In this document: positions 24,007 to 33,179 of the stretch, one piece after another
Position numbering within the stretch: the first letter of the stretch is position 1
Layout: every line of letters begins with the position of its first letter
Origin: Rhodobacteraceae bacterium Alg231-30
GTDB lineage: Bacteria; Pseudomonadota; Alphaproteobacteria; Rhodobacterales; Rhodobacteraceae
Direction of reading: 5' to 3'
Length of the DNA stretch: 64,000 nucleotides
Assembly: GCA_900143615.1 (NCBI GenBank)
Contig: FREU01000003.1
Span: forward strand, 484,237-548,236
Notes under the pieces: model-generated
Told to the model about the DNA's origin: nothing
Database searches by the model: none
The model's input: the letters and a program-made list of their open reading frames with translations, nothing else
Translations under genes and position numbers: made by a program

Positions 24007-25749
24007 ATGATCAGGTTCATGCGCCGCGTCGCCTTACTTCTCTCAACTCTTGCGATCCTCTTGGTCGGCCTGTTGGTAAACAGACTGGCTCACAGCTATT
24101 TCACCACCGATGAACTGGCCACAGCCCAAGGCCAGCTTTCACTTTATCGCAGCACGGTTATCGCCGAGTTGGAGCGCCACTCCCACCTTACCCATATTCT
24201 AGCGCGCGATACCTTTGTGACAACAGCCGTAGAAGGCGCCGGCACTGGTCCACTCAACGACCGGCTTGAAGATTTCTCCGACAAGTCAGGCTTGGATGCG
24301 ATCTACCTTATGGCAAACAGTGGCGTCACAATCGCAGCCTCCAATCATGCATTACCGTCTAGCTTCGTCGGTCAAAACTACGCCTTCCGTCCCTATTTTA
24401 AAAATGCTCTCCAAGGAACACAGGGGCGGTTTTACGCAATCGGGACGACCACTGGCCTGCCCGGCTATTTTATCGCCGACGCTGTCCGCGACCGAGCAGG
24501 TCAAATACGAGGCGTCATCGCCATCAAAAAGAGTTTTTCCGAGCTTGAAGACAGTTGGAGTAAAGCCGGTGAACAGGTTATTTTATCCGACCAAAATGGT
24601 GTTGTACTGCTGGCGTCGCATCCCAACTGGCGTTACCGAACCCTCCATTTGTTAGATGATGCACGTAAAAAAGAGATCGCCATCACACGGCAATTCCCGG
24701 GTCAATCCCTTGAGCCGCTGGATTGGCACGACGGTCCTGACAATCACGCCACAATCGCCGGAGATGAACGCCTACACCTGGTCGCAAACGATCTCCCCAA
24801 TGGCTGGCAACTGCACTATTTCGCCAATGATGATCGCGCCGTAGCGCGGACTTGGCTTGCAACAGCTTTGATTGTTGTTTTGGCTGCGACTCTCCTGATT
24901 GCTTTTCAAATCCAACGCGCGCGCCGCATCAGTCGCGCCTTGCAGCGCGCGAAACAGGAAGAAGCACAGTTGCGCCAAACCAATGCGGTTTTAGCTGTCG
25001 AAATTGCTGATAGAAAACAGGCGCAAGACCAACTTCACCACGCCCAAAAAGAACTGGAACAAGCCAGCCGCCTAGCGGCCTTAGGCGAGCTTTCCGCCTC
25101 CGTCACCCATGAACTTGGACAGCCAATTGCTGCGATGCGAAATCATCTGGCCGCCGCTGAACTAAACCCATCAAACGCGGGCAACCTCAGCACAAACATC
25201 GCCGATTTGGTGACCCGCATGGAAGGCATCACCCGCCAACTCAAATTCTTTGCAAGTTCCGGAGAAGACCCTTTTGAAGATTTTGATCTAGGCGAAGCTC
25301 TGGCGGCCAGTTTAAAGCTGATGGCCCCCAACATCGAACATACACATACGCAAATTAGCCAAGAATTACCGGCTGCTCCAGTTTTGTTTCGCGGTAATCG
25401 GCTCCGCATCGAGCAAGTCATGACCAACCTTTTGCGCAATGCCGTTGATGCTGCCGAAAACCACGAGCGCCCCCAGCTGACTCTGCGTCTCGGCGGGAAT
25501 GACCACGCATGCTGGTTTGAAGTTCAAGATAACGGCCATGGATTGGGGGCCGCGACACTTGCCGACTTACAAGAACCCTTTGTTACCACACGGGAAAGCG
25601 GACGCGGTATGGGACTGGGCCTTGCGATCTCAGCCAAGATCATCAAGGATCACGGAGGAACAATGAGCGCGCGCAATACCGAAACCGGCGGCGCAGTATT
25701 CAGGGTGGATTTACCCAAAACACCTTCCAGTCAGGACCAGGAACAATGA
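24007..25749 (+). CDS. dctB: C4-dicarboxylate sensor histidine kinase DctB
   Basis: 580 residues. One span near residues 8-28, a periplasmic double-Cache sensor of about 240 residues (with YAFRPYFKNALQGTQGRFYA and GYFIADAVRD typical of DctB), a second span near 280-300, then a coiled coil. HisKA carries the phospho-His in ASVTHELGQPIAAMRNHLAA. The ATPase has NLLRNAVDAAE (N box), DNGHGLG and GMGLGLAIS. It senses external dicarboxylates and phosphorylates DctD, whose gene overlaps by four bases. The TRAP transporter genes follow. Confidence 0.92.
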   Translation: MIRFMRRVALLLSTLAILLVGLLVNRLAHSYFTTDELATAQGQLSLYRSTVIAELERHSHLTHILARDTFVTTAVEGAGTGPLNDRLEDFSDKSGLDAIYLMANSGVTIAASNHALPSSFVGQNYAFRPYFKNALQGTQGRFYAIGTTTGLPGYFIADAVRDRAGQIRGVIAIKKSFSELEDSWSKAGEQVILSDQNGVVLLASHPNWRYRTLHLLDDARKKEIAITRQFPGQSLEPLDWHDGPDNHATIAGDERLHLVANDLPNGWQLHYFANDDRAVARTWLATALIVVLAATLLIAFQIQRARRISRALQRAKQEEAQLRQTNAVLAVEIADRKQAQDQLHHAQKELEQASRLAALGELSASVTHELGQPIAAMRNHLAAAELNPSNAGNLSTNIADLVTRMEGITRQLKFFASSGEDPFEDFDLGEALAASLKLMAPNIEHTHTQISQELPAAPVLFRGNRLRIEQVMTNLLRNAVDAAENHERPQLTLRLGGNDHACWFEVQDNGHGLGAATLADLQEPFVTTRESGRGMGLGLAISAKIIKDHGGTMSARNTETGGAVFRVDLPKTPSSQDQEQ

Positions 25750-27086
25750 CGCCAGCCACGCCTTTCAGCATCCTAATCGTCGATGATGATCGTGCGATGC
25801 GCCAGTCTCTGGTTGCGCTGCTGGAGGCCGCGGGCTGGCTCGCAGAGGCCGTATCACGCGCCGAATCTGCACAAGAAAAATTGGCGCAAAATTCGCCCGA
25901 TGTGATTCTGTCTGATGTTCGTATGCCTGGTATGTCCGGTCTGGATTTACTCAACAGTCTGGACTTGCTGACCAGCCCGCCGATGGTCTTGATTTCGGCC
26001 CATGGCGACATCCCGATGGCGGTGCAGGCCATCCAAGACGGCGCCTACTCTTTTGTCGAAAAACCTTATGATCCCAGACGATTACTGACCATACTTAAAC
26101 ACGCAGCCGAGCAAAGTCGCATGCGCGATAGCAACGCACGCCTTAAGCAACGCCTGTTTCAACTTTCTGGTCTGGACCGCATACTTCTGGGGGAGACAAA
26201 ATCTGTACGCGAGTTGCGCGAAGAATTGCTGGACCTCGCTCCAACAGACACACCCATTCTCATCCAAGGCGAAACTGGTACTGGCAAAGAATTGGTGGCA
26301 CGCGCTCTGCATGATCTCAGCCCGCGCTCCGACGGACCGTTCCTCGCCCTCAACTGCGCAGCCCTGTCGGCGGAAACCTTTGAAGCTGAGATGTTTGGCA
26401 CATTAGGCGGTGCTCAGGGTCGGCTTGTCGCAGCATCCGGTGGAACCTTGTTTCTTGATGAAATCAGCACATGCCCTGCTGCTGTACAGGCCAAACTCTT
26501 GCGTGTTATTGAAGACAAACAGGTTCTACCGATCGGGGCAACCAGCCCAACATCTGTCGATTTCCGCGTCCTCTCGGCCTCCAACGAAGACCTCGATCAA
26601 GCCGTTCAAGAGGACCGACTGCGTCAGGATTTATTGTTTCGCCTCAATACCTTCATGCTACTGCTGCCGCCTTTGCGCCAACGCCGCGACGATCTGATGC
26701 TGCTGGCGGCACATTTTTTGGCTGATTACGCGCGGCTGCATGAAACCACGGTGCCTGAGATGTCTCACGATGACATGGCCACTCTGTTGGCCCATGACTG
26801 GCCCGGCAATGTGCGTGAATTGCGCAATGTATGCGAACGCCGCGTGTTATCAGCACGACGTGGCGCGGGGTCCATGGCCACAGCGCTTCGCACCGACCCC
26901 AACTTTGAAGACGTGCCTGACACATTGCGCGAAGCGGTGGCCTCGTTTGAACGTGAACTCATCGGCAAAGCCATTAAGGCACACGAGGGACGCATGGATG
27001 CCGCCGCCGAAGCCTTGGGCATCGGTCGACGCACATTAAACGAAAAAATCGTCAAACTGGGCCTCGATAAAAACGCCCTTTTATAA
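25746..27086 (+). CDS. dctD: DctD response regulator, AAA+ type lacking the GAFTGA loop
   Basis: 446 residues: receiver (phospho-Asp in LSDVRMPGMSG, Lys in FVEKPYDP), AAA+ domain (Walker A GETGTGKELVARALH, Walker B GGTLFLDEIS) and a Fis-type HTH (AEALGIGRRTLNEKIVKLGL). In sigma54 activators a GAFTGA loop follows 'ElFGhe'. Here the segment reads EMFGTLGGAQGRLVAASGG, shorter and without the motif. Rhodobacter capsulatus NtrC also lacks GAFTGA and works with sigma70 polymerase, so this protein may do the same. It is coupled to dctB. Confidence 0.88.
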   Translation: MTPATPFSILIVDDDRAMRQSLVALLEAAGWLAEAVSRAESAQEKLAQNSPDVILSDVRMPGMSGLDLLNSLDLLTSPPMVLISAHGDIPMAVQAIQDGAYSFVEKPYDPRRLLTILKHAAEQSRMRDSNARLKQRLFQLSGLDRILLGETKSVRELREELLDLAPTDTPILIQGETGTGKELVARALHDLSPRSDGPFLALNCAALSAETFEAEMFGTLGGAQGRLVAASGGTLFLDEISTCPAAVQAKLLRVIEDKQVLPIGATSPTSVDFRVLSASNEDLDQAVQEDRLRQDLLFRLNTFMLLLPPLRQRRDDLMLLAAHFLADYARLHETTVPEMSHDDMATLLAHDWPGNVRELRNVCERRVLSARRGAGSMATALRTDPNFEDVPDTLREAVASFERELIGKAIKAHEGRMDAAAEALGIGRRTLNEKIVKLGLDKNALL

Positions 27087-27097
27087 GGCGTTAGAGA

Positions 27098-27119
27098 GCC
27101 CTGCGGAAATCCGCAGGGC
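27098..27119. terminator. Hairpin after dctD
   Basis: A perfect 10-bp stem, GCCCTGCGGA / TCCGCAGGGC, with a two-base loop lies 12 bases past the stop. No T tract follows, so it may be a weak terminator or transcript stabiliser. Confidence 0.45.
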
Positions 27120-27159
27120 AATCACTCCCTAGCCCGCATTTTCTCTCATAGGCAGCCGC

Positions 27160-27165
27160 TATAAT
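27160..27165 (+). promoter_or_regulatory. Putative dctP promoter -10 box (TATAAT)
   Basis: A perfect TATAAT lies 50 bases before the dctP ATG. No TTGACA-like box is seen 16-18 bases upstream, and no -24/-12 (TGGC...TTGC) sigma54 element is visible in the gap. That is the look of an activator-dependent sigma70 promoter. Confidence 0.45.
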
Positions 27166-27214
27166 TTTCAGCATGTTCCACGCCATCTGATTATTACGCA
27201 ATCGGGAGGATATC

Positions 27215-28225
27215 ATGCGTAACCTTATGAGCCGCACAGCGGTCGCAGCCCTGACACTTGCCTTTGCCACCGAAGCTATGGCCACCGAGTGGAATGTATC
27301 TCTGTGGGGCAAACGTCGCGCTTTCACTGAACACGTCGAAAAGCTTGCCGAACTGGTCAGCGAAAAGACTGGCGGTGATTTCACGTTGAATATTTCTTAT
27401 GGCGGTCTGTCCAAGAACCGTGAAAACCTCGACGGAATTTCGATTGGCGCCTTTGAAATGGCCCAATTCTGCGCGGGCTACCACCGTGATAAAAACCCAT
27501 CCATCACAGTTCTGGAACTGCCATTTCTGGGCGTAAGCTCACTTGAGCAAGAGATCGAGCTGTCGATGGCTGTCTATCAGCACCCCGCAGCTGTCGACGA
27601 TCTTGCACGCTGGAACGCCACGCTTCTGATGCCGTCGCCCCTGCCACAATACAACCTTGTGGGTGTGGGCGATGCGCCTGCAACTCTGGCCGACTTTGAA
27701 GGTCTGAGCGTCCGCGCCACAGGTGGTATCGGTGCTGCGATGGAAACTGTCGGCGCGGTTCCGACATCTATGTCTGCTTCTGAAGTACGTCAGGCCATGG
27801 ACAGCGGCATCGTCAAGGCGGTCGCTTTCGCGCCGCATGCCCATATGTCGTTTGGTACAATTGAGAACGGCACTTGGTGGACCACCAACCTCAACCCCGG
27901 AACTGTGAACTGTCCGGTTGTGGTCAACACCGACGCGCTCAACGATCTCTCCGATGATCACCGCGACGCCCTGATGAGCTCGATCGAAGCGTCACTGGAT
28001 CACTATGTCGACAACTACAACAGCAACACCATGTCCGCATGGGGTCCTGCATTGGAAGAGCGCGGCATCGCTTCAGTAACCTTCACCGATGCTGAAATTG
28101 CTGCCTTCAAAGAAGCTGCCGCCGCCCCTGCAGCCGCTGCATGGCTTGAAGACAACACCAGCCGCGGCCTGCCCGCTCAAGAGCTGTATGACCTTGTGAC
28201 TGGTATGATCGCAAACGGCGGCTAA
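27215..28225 (+). CDS. dctP: TRAP transporter substrate-binding protein DctP
   Basis: 336 residues with a signal peptide (residues 1-23, cleaved after EAMA) and a CGGGAGG ribosome site. The body has the TRAP SBP pattern: GAFEMAQFCAGYHRDKNPSI, LPFLGVSSLEQEIEL and ADFEGLSVRATGGIGAAMET, with the conserved Arg of LSVRATGG that binds the substrate carboxylate. It captures a carboxylate in the periplasm and hands it to DctQM. The order with dctBD suggests C4-dicarboxylates, though TRAP ligands vary and cannot be read from sequence alone. Confidence 0.9.
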   Translation: MRNLMSRTAVAALTLAFATEAMATEWNVSLWGKRRAFTEHVEKLAELVSEKTGGDFTLNISYGGLSKNRENLDGISIGAFEMAQFCAGYHRDKNPSITVLELPFLGVSSLEQEIELSMAVYQHPAAVDDLARWNATLLMPSPLPQYNLVGVGDAPATLADFEGLSVRATGGIGAAMETVGAVPTSMSASEVRQAMDSGIVKAVAFAPHAHMSFGTIENGTWWTTNLNPGTVNCPVVVNTDALNDLSDDHRDALMSSIEASLDHYVDNYNSNTMSAWGPALEERGIASVTFTDAEIAAFKEAAAAPAAAAWLEDNTSRGLPAQELYDLVTGMIANGG

Positions 28226-28235
28226 TCCCGCCACT

Positions 28236-28268
28236 GGCGTCGCCCTCCCTGGCGGCGCCACCTTTTTT
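28236..28268 (+). terminator. Terminator/attenuator between dctP and dctQ
   Basis: A 9-bp stem, GGCGTCGCC / GGCGGCGCC (one G-T pair), with a CTCCCT loop is followed by ACCTTTTTTC. It lies inside the operon and would allow much higher dctP than dctQM expression. Confidence 0.7.
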
Positions 28269-28298
28269 CTTTCGGAAATAATACAGACGGAGGCTACC

Positions 28299-28931
28299 AT
28301 GGCTGGCGCGTCTTTGGTGTTGTCTGACGACAGCACACTCAGCAAAATCGATACTTCTCTCTATCGCCTCGAAGGCAAGCTGGCTCTGCTCAGCGGTCTG
28401 GCGGTGTTTTCCCTAATGGTGCTTGCCGTCATCTCGGTCGGCGGGCGTAACTTCTTTAACACGCCCCTGCCCGGCTATGTTGACTGGATCGAACAGGCCA
28501 TGCCGCTAATCGCCTTTATGGGCATCGCTTACACCCAACGTGACGGTGGACACATCCGCATGGACATGTTGGTTGGAGCACTGCGCGGTCGCACACTCTA
28601 CGTGGTCGAATTCCTCACCACACTGGCCGTTCTGGCTCTGATGATGTTGCTGGTCTGGGGCACATGGGCGCATTTCTCCCGCAGCTTTGATTTTGGCGCA
28701 CCGATGTGGAGCCGCGACAGCTCGATGGATATCGCCCTGCCGCTGTGGCCTGCCAAACTGCTCGCGCCAGTTGCTTTTTCTGTGCTGTGCCTGCGCCTTG
28801 TTCTGCAGCTCTACGCTTACGCTCGCGCGTTTATCCGCAATGACACATCCCCTGTGGCTGTGCCGCTGGTGGCCGATGCCGCCACGCAGGCCGCCATGGA
28901 AGCCGAGCATGTCTCGGGTCACGACACCTAA
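28299..28931 (+). CDS. dctQ: TRAP transporter small permease DctQ
   Basis: 210 residues with four membrane spans; ATG preceded by GGAGG. LAVISVGGRNFFNTPLPGYV and MPLIAFMGIAYTQRDGGHIR, then MDMLVG, are the hallmark of DctQ (the 'r..gHi..d' box). It pairs with DctM and helps load substrate from DctP. It carries a longer C-terminal tail than usual (about 30 residues past the last span). Confidence 0.92.
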   Translation: MAGASLVLSDDSTLSKIDTSLYRLEGKLALLSGLAVFSLMVLAVISVGGRNFFNTPLPGYVDWIEQAMPLIAFMGIAYTQRDGGHIRMDMLVGALRGRTLYVVEFLTTLAVLALMMLLVWGTWAHFSRSFDFGAPMWSRDSSMDIALPLWPAKLLAPVAFSVLCLRLVLQLYAYARAFIRNDTSPVAVPLVADAATQAAMEAEHVSGHDT

Positions 28932-28937
28932 GGAAAT

Positions 28938-30344
28938 ATGACTATGGAACCAATTGATATTGGCCTCATCGTGACAGGCGGCATGCTGGTCTTGGTCGTG
29001 CTGGGCATGCGTGTTGCCTTTGCCGCAGGTCTCGCCGGCATGATCGGCCTGATCTGGATATTCTGGGCCAAATTCGGCTATGAGCCCGAGCGGTTTGGCA
29101 AGGCCCTGACAGTAGCTGTGAAAACGGCCGGCCAGGTGCCCCACTCCAAGATCTCAAGCCAAGCCTTGTCCTTGATCCCGACCTTCATCCTGATTGGCTA
29201 TCTCGCCTATTACGCGGGTCTCACGAAAGCCTTGTTTGAAGCCGCCAAACGTTGGCTCGCTTGGGTGCCTGGTGGGCTGGCTGTCTCCACGGTATTCGCC
29301 ACCGCAGGATTTGCAGCTGTATCCGGCGCATCCGTCGCCACTTCCGCCGTCTTTGCCCGCATTGCCATCCCTGAGATGCTGAAAATTGGCTATGACAAAC
29401 GCTTTGCGGCGGGCGTCGTAGCCGCAGGCGGCACGCTCGCCTCCCTGATCCCGCCCTCGGCAATCTTGGTGATTTACGCCATCATCGTGGAGCAGGACGT
29501 TGGTAAACTGCTACTCGCAGGCTTTGTGCCCGGCGCGTTCTCAGCCCTGATTTACGGCCTGTTGATCATCGGCATGGCGGTGACGATCAAAGGCTTCGGT
29601 CCGCCTGTATCCGGGTTCACATGGCGCGAACGGTTCGCCTCGCTGCCGCCTGCTTTACCGATCCTGTTTGTGGTCGTGACCATCATCTTCTTTGTCTACA
29701 ACCCGTTTGGCGGAGACGCTTGGGGCACGCCGACCGAAGGTGGCGCAATCGGAGCTTTTGTTGTCTTCCTGATGGCTCTCTACCAAGGCATGCGCTGGTC
29801 CGAACTCAAAGACGCCCTGCTGGAAACCGCCAAACTCACCGTGATGATTTTCACCATCATCTGGGGCGTGCTGATCTATGTGCGCTTCTTGGGCTTCGCT
29901 GATCTCCCCGGTGCGTTCTCAGACTGGATCACTTCGCTTTCAATGTCGCCAATGCTGATCCTTGTGTGCATCTTGCTGGCCTACGCAGTGCTGGGCATGT
30001 TCATGGACGCCATCGGCATGCTCTTGTTAACCCTGCCCGTGGTCTACCCCGCCGTGATGGCGCTTAATGGCGGCGAATTTGTTTCCGCAGCTGACAGCAC
30101 CTTTGGCATGTCCGGCCCGATGTGTGCGATCTGGTTTGGTATTCTGGTGGTGAAGATGGCCGAGTTCTGCCTAATCACGCCCCCGATTGGTCTCAACTGC
30201 TTTGTGGTGGCCGGTGTGCGCGATGATCTTAGCGTTCAGGACGTTTTCAAAGGCGTGACACCGTTCTTTATCGCAGATGGCATCACCATCGCCCTCTTGG
30301 TGGCCTTCCCCTCCATCGTGCTCTGGTTGCCCTCACTGGCCTAA
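28938..30344 (+). CDS. dctM: TRAP transporter large permease DctM
   Basis: 468 residues, about 12 membrane spans; AAGGAAAT ribosome site. Typical DctM motifs are present: FATAGFAAVSGASVATSAVF, AAGGTLASLIPPSAILVIYA and VLGMFMDAIGMLLLTLPVVY. It is the Na+-coupled transport subunit. It starts 6 bases after dctQ. The insert of about 30 residues after the second span (PERFGKALTVAVKTAGQVPH) is seen in some Rhodobacterales members. Confidence 0.93.
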   Translation: MTMEPIDIGLIVTGGMLVLVVLGMRVAFAAGLAGMIGLIWIFWAKFGYEPERFGKALTVAVKTAGQVPHSKISSQALSLIPTFILIGYLAYYAGLTKALFEAAKRWLAWVPGGLAVSTVFATAGFAAVSGASVATSAVFARIAIPEMLKIGYDKRFAAGVVAAGGTLASLIPPSAILVIYAIIVEQDVGKLLLAGFVPGAFSALIYGLLIIGMAVTIKGFGPPVSGFTWRERFASLPPALPILFVVVTIIFFVYNPFGGDAWGTPTEGGAIGAFVVFLMALYQGMRWSELKDALLETAKLTVMIFTIIWGVLIYVRFLGFADLPGAFSDWITSLSMSPMLILVCILLAYAVLGMFMDAIGMLLLTLPVVYPAVMALNGGEFVSAADSTFGMSGPMCAIWFGILVVKMAEFCLITPPIGLNCFVVAGVRDDLSVQDVFKGVTPFFIADGITIALLVAFPSIVLWLPSLA

Positions 30345-30363
30345 GCCACCAGTCATCAAAATA

Positions 30364-30390
30364 AAAAGGCGGCCCAACTGGCCGCCTTTT
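30364..30390. terminator. Bidirectional terminator between dctM and the antiporter gene
   Basis: An 11-bp stem, AAAAGGCGGCC / GGCCGCCTTTT, with a CAACT loop has A/T runs on both sides, between two convergent genes. Confidence 0.85.
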
Positions 30391-30416
30391 CTCACGTCTG
30401 CGCCAAGACAACAGGC

Positions 30417-31877
30417 TTACAGAATAAGCGCCGCAACCCACGCAAACAGGATCATGCCAAAGTTGGCGTGAATGAATGTCGGGATGACACTGTCTTTTAC
30501 GTGGTCATGTTGCCCGTCGGCATTCAGCCCCGAAGTGGCACCCAAAGTTATGGTTGAAGCAGGCGAACCTGCGTCGCCCAAAGCGGCTGAGGCGCCCAAA
30601 ATGGCAATCACTGCCAAAGGCGAGAACCCCAGCATCAGCGCCAAAGGCACATAGATTGGCGCCAAGATCGGCACAGATGCGAAACTGTCGCCAAAGCCAA
30701 TTGTGATGAACAGACCAACGATCAACATCACCGCCGCGCCAAGCGCTTTGTTATTGCCGATGGCTTCCGCCGCCGCGGCCACCAGTGGTTTAATCTCGCC
30801 TGTCGCGGTCAAAACACCAGCAAATCCCGATGCGATAGTGATGATCACTGCGATCTGCGCCATCATCCGCAGACCTTCGGTGAACACATCATCCTGCTCG
30901 CGCCAGCGGAAAATGCCTGCCGAACTCAGAATGATAAAGCCGATCATTGCGCCCACAAACAGCGAGTCAAATTTGAGCTGACACACCAAGGCAACAACCA
31001 ATGCAACCAATGTAGCACCCAGCTGGAACATATTGATTTCCGGGCGTTTTTGACCTTCCGAAATCTCGGTCAACGCAACAGTCTCATAGTCGCGCGGCTT
31101 GCGATAACTGATAAAGACAGCCACCAGCATACCAGCCACAATACCCATGACGGGCAGGAACATCGCCTTGGGTGCCATAGAAGCTGTGACAGCCAAGCCA
31201 GACGCGGCACCAACTTCATTCACATTGGGCACCAGAATTTCGTTCAGATAGATCGCGCCGAAACCAGTGGGAAGCAACAGATAGCTGGTGCTGATCGCAC
31301 AGGCCAAGACACAAGCCACCGCCCGACGGTCCATCCGCAAACGGTTCATCACGCCCAATAGCGGCGGGATCAGCACCGGAATAAACGCAATATGCACGGG
31401 AACAAGGTTCTGCGACATCAGTGAGGCGGCCACAAGAATGAGCAGGATCGACCATTTTACACTTTTATTGGTCTTGCCCTCATCGGTGCCCAGATTGCTT
31501 GCAATCTTTTGAGCCAAAAGTTCCAGCAACCCGCTGCGCGCCAAGGCCACCGCAAAGGCCCCAATCATAATATAGGTCATACCAACCTGCGCACCGACCA
31601 ACAGGTTGTCGTTCAGTGCACCAATGGTTTCGCCCATCGTCAGCCCTGCGTGCAGCCCACCGAGCAACGCCGCAGACACCAGCGCGATCGCCACAGGAAT
31701 ACGCAACAAGCATAACGCAATCATCACCACAATGGTCAGTACCACCGCGTTAATGTGAAATCCGGTAACCATCGAAATGAGATAAACTGCTGCAAAAGCA
31801 GCAAGCACAGGCAACAGCCGTTTTTGACGAAACGCGTTTTCTTCTTCTGCGTCGTCTATATGGGTCGTTTGGGTCAT
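30417..31877 (-). CDS. YuiF/NhaC-like Na+/H+ antiporter-family transporter
   Basis: 486 residues from the ATG at 31877 (GGAAAG upstream; a start at 31892 is possible). About 12 spans. The Na_H_antiport_2/NhaC pattern is visible: NAVVLTIVVMIALCLLRIPV, ISTSYLLLPTGFGAIYLNEI, FITIGFGDSFASVPILAPIY and GDAGSPASTITLGATSGLNA with HDHVKDSVIPTF. Members are annotated as Na+/H+ antiporters or amino acid (histidine) transporters, and the substrate here is open. It stands alone, with long gaps on its 5' side. Confidence 0.85.
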   Translation of the reverse strand: MTQTTHIDDAEEENAFRQKRLLPVLAAFAAVYLISMVTGFHINAVVLTIVVMIALCLLRIPVAIALVSAALLGGLHAGLTMGETIGALNDNLLVGAQVGMTYIMIGAFAVALARSGLLELLAQKIASNLGTDEGKTNKSVKWSILLILVAASLMSQNLVPVHIAFIPVLIPPLLGVMNRLRMDRRAVACVLACAISTSYLLLPTGFGAIYLNEILVPNVNEVGAASGLAVTASMAPKAMFLPVMGIVAGMLVAVFISYRKPRDYETVALTEISEGQKRPEINMFQLGATLVALVVALVCQLKFDSLFVGAMIGFIILSSAGIFRWREQDDVFTEGLRMMAQIAVIITIASGFAGVLTATGEIKPLVAAAAEAIGNNKALGAAVMLIVGLFITIGFGDSFASVPILAPIYVPLALMLGFSPLAVIAILGASAALGDAGSPASTITLGATSGLNADGQHDHVKDSVIPTFIHANFGMILFAWVAALIL

Positions 31878-31892
31878 CGTGTCTTTCCACAT

Positions 31893-32327
31893 TCATATTT
31901 TTAAACCCTGTATCGGGTCTCTTGGATTCACCCATCCCGTCTGTTTTGCCTCATCACATGCCCCAAAACACAGCATTTACTGCGCAAGTCTCGCGTGAGT
32001 GAATGCCCCAAATTTGTTTAGGAAATGCGATCAAACAGGCTTGGGAGCCTACGGAATAGGGGAACTAAAAGCAGCTCTGATTAGCCACAAACCACTGACA
32101 ACATCATTGCTGTGATGCATGTAAAACCACGTTATCACGCGCAAGGATGCTCACTTAGCAGCGGGTGGTCGCGCCCCCCCGCTCATCGAAGCAACTTTAG
32201 ACAAGCCACTCAATCTCTCGCAGTTACTCAGAATTTTTGGTTTGAGACAATTGTCATAAATGCACGTCCGCCAATACGACGCTAGGTGGGCGATAACCCG
32301 CTCACAATAGCCGCTTTTAGAGCAGTC
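31893..32327. other. Intergenic region of 435 bases, no gene seen
   Basis: AT-richer than its surroundings. It must carry the antiporter promoter at its left side. I see no supported frame, RNA gene or clear hairpin. Confidence 0.5.
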
Positions 32328-32912
32328 TCATTCTTGCAACTCTGCATCCCAATAGAGGAAATCCATCCAGCTCTCGTGCAAGAAGTTCGGCGGAAAACGT
32401 CGCCCCATGTTGCGCAACTCTTCCGCAGCCGGTGGACGTGGTGGCTTGCGCAAATTCATCCCGGCACGGTGCAGGCTCTTGGAGCCTTTTTTTAGATTAC
32501 ACGGTGAACATGCCGCCACCACGTTTTGCCAGCTGGTCACACCACCTGCTGCACGTGGGACCACATGGTCAAACGTCAAATCTCCGCGCGCACCGCAGTA
32601 CTGACATCTAAATTCATCCCTCAAGAATAAATTAAAGCGCGTGAAGGCCACGCGCTTTTGAGGTTTTACATAATCTTTTAGGACAACAACACTGGGCACC
32701 CGTATCTCGATCGAGGGACTTCGCACCACATGATCATATTCTGCTACGATATCGACCCTGTCCATAAACGCCGCTTTGACCGCATCCTGCCAAGGCCACA
32801 GCGACAGCGGGTAATACGATAGCGGCCTGTAATCCGCGTTTAGCACCAGCGCCGGATGCTGCTTTAGCCCTGCCGGCTTATGAGTGAATTCAGTTCTAAA
32901 GTCACCGTCCAT
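32328..32912 (-). CDS. HNH endonuclease (chromosomal, conserved in alphaproteobacteria)
   Basis: 194 residues from the ATG at 32912. N-terminal region: HPALVLNADYRPLSYYPLSL and WPWQDAVKAAF. The HNH core is FRCQYCGARGDLTFDHVVPR, AAGGVTSWQNVVAACSPCNL and KKGSK, with two CxxC pairs (QYCG, CSPCN) holding zinc and the DH of FDHVVP. This single-copy HNH family is widespread in alphaproteobacteria; its cellular role is unclear. It is not phage-linked here. Confidence 0.9.
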   Translation of the reverse strand: MDGDFRTEFTHKPAGLKQHPALVLNADYRPLSYYPLSLWPWQDAVKAAFMDRVDIVAEYDHVVRSPSIEIRVPSVVVLKDYVKPQKRVAFTRFNLFLRDEFRCQYCGARGDLTFDHVVPRAAGGVTSWQNVVAACSPCNLKKGSKSLHRAGMNLRKPPRPPAAEELRNMGRRFPPNFLHESWMDFLYWDAELQE

Positions 32913-33125
32913 TGTGTGTCTCTCTTCGCCCGGTCTGCCAGACAATTTGGCACCAAGACGGGCGACCCCGCCCCAGCTTTGTTACCACTATATATCGTGG
33001 CTACATTCTGACAAGCCTCACAATCTAGGAGGCTTACAAATTTGTCTAGAGGACATCCATGACAAGTAGATGACAGTTATCCGCAGTCTTTAGGCATCTG
33101 ATCGCACAAAATTTGTGCAGACAAA

Positions 33126-33152
33126 AAACCCGGCCACTTTTGGACCGGGTTT
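33126..33152 (-). terminator. Terminator after the outer-membrane barrel gene
   Basis: An 8-bp stem, AAACCCGG / CCGGGTTT, is followed on the minus strand by a T run, 28 bases past the stop at 33180. Confidence 0.8.
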
Positions 33153-33179
33153 CTAGACGTGATTAACTCAAGGGTATCT

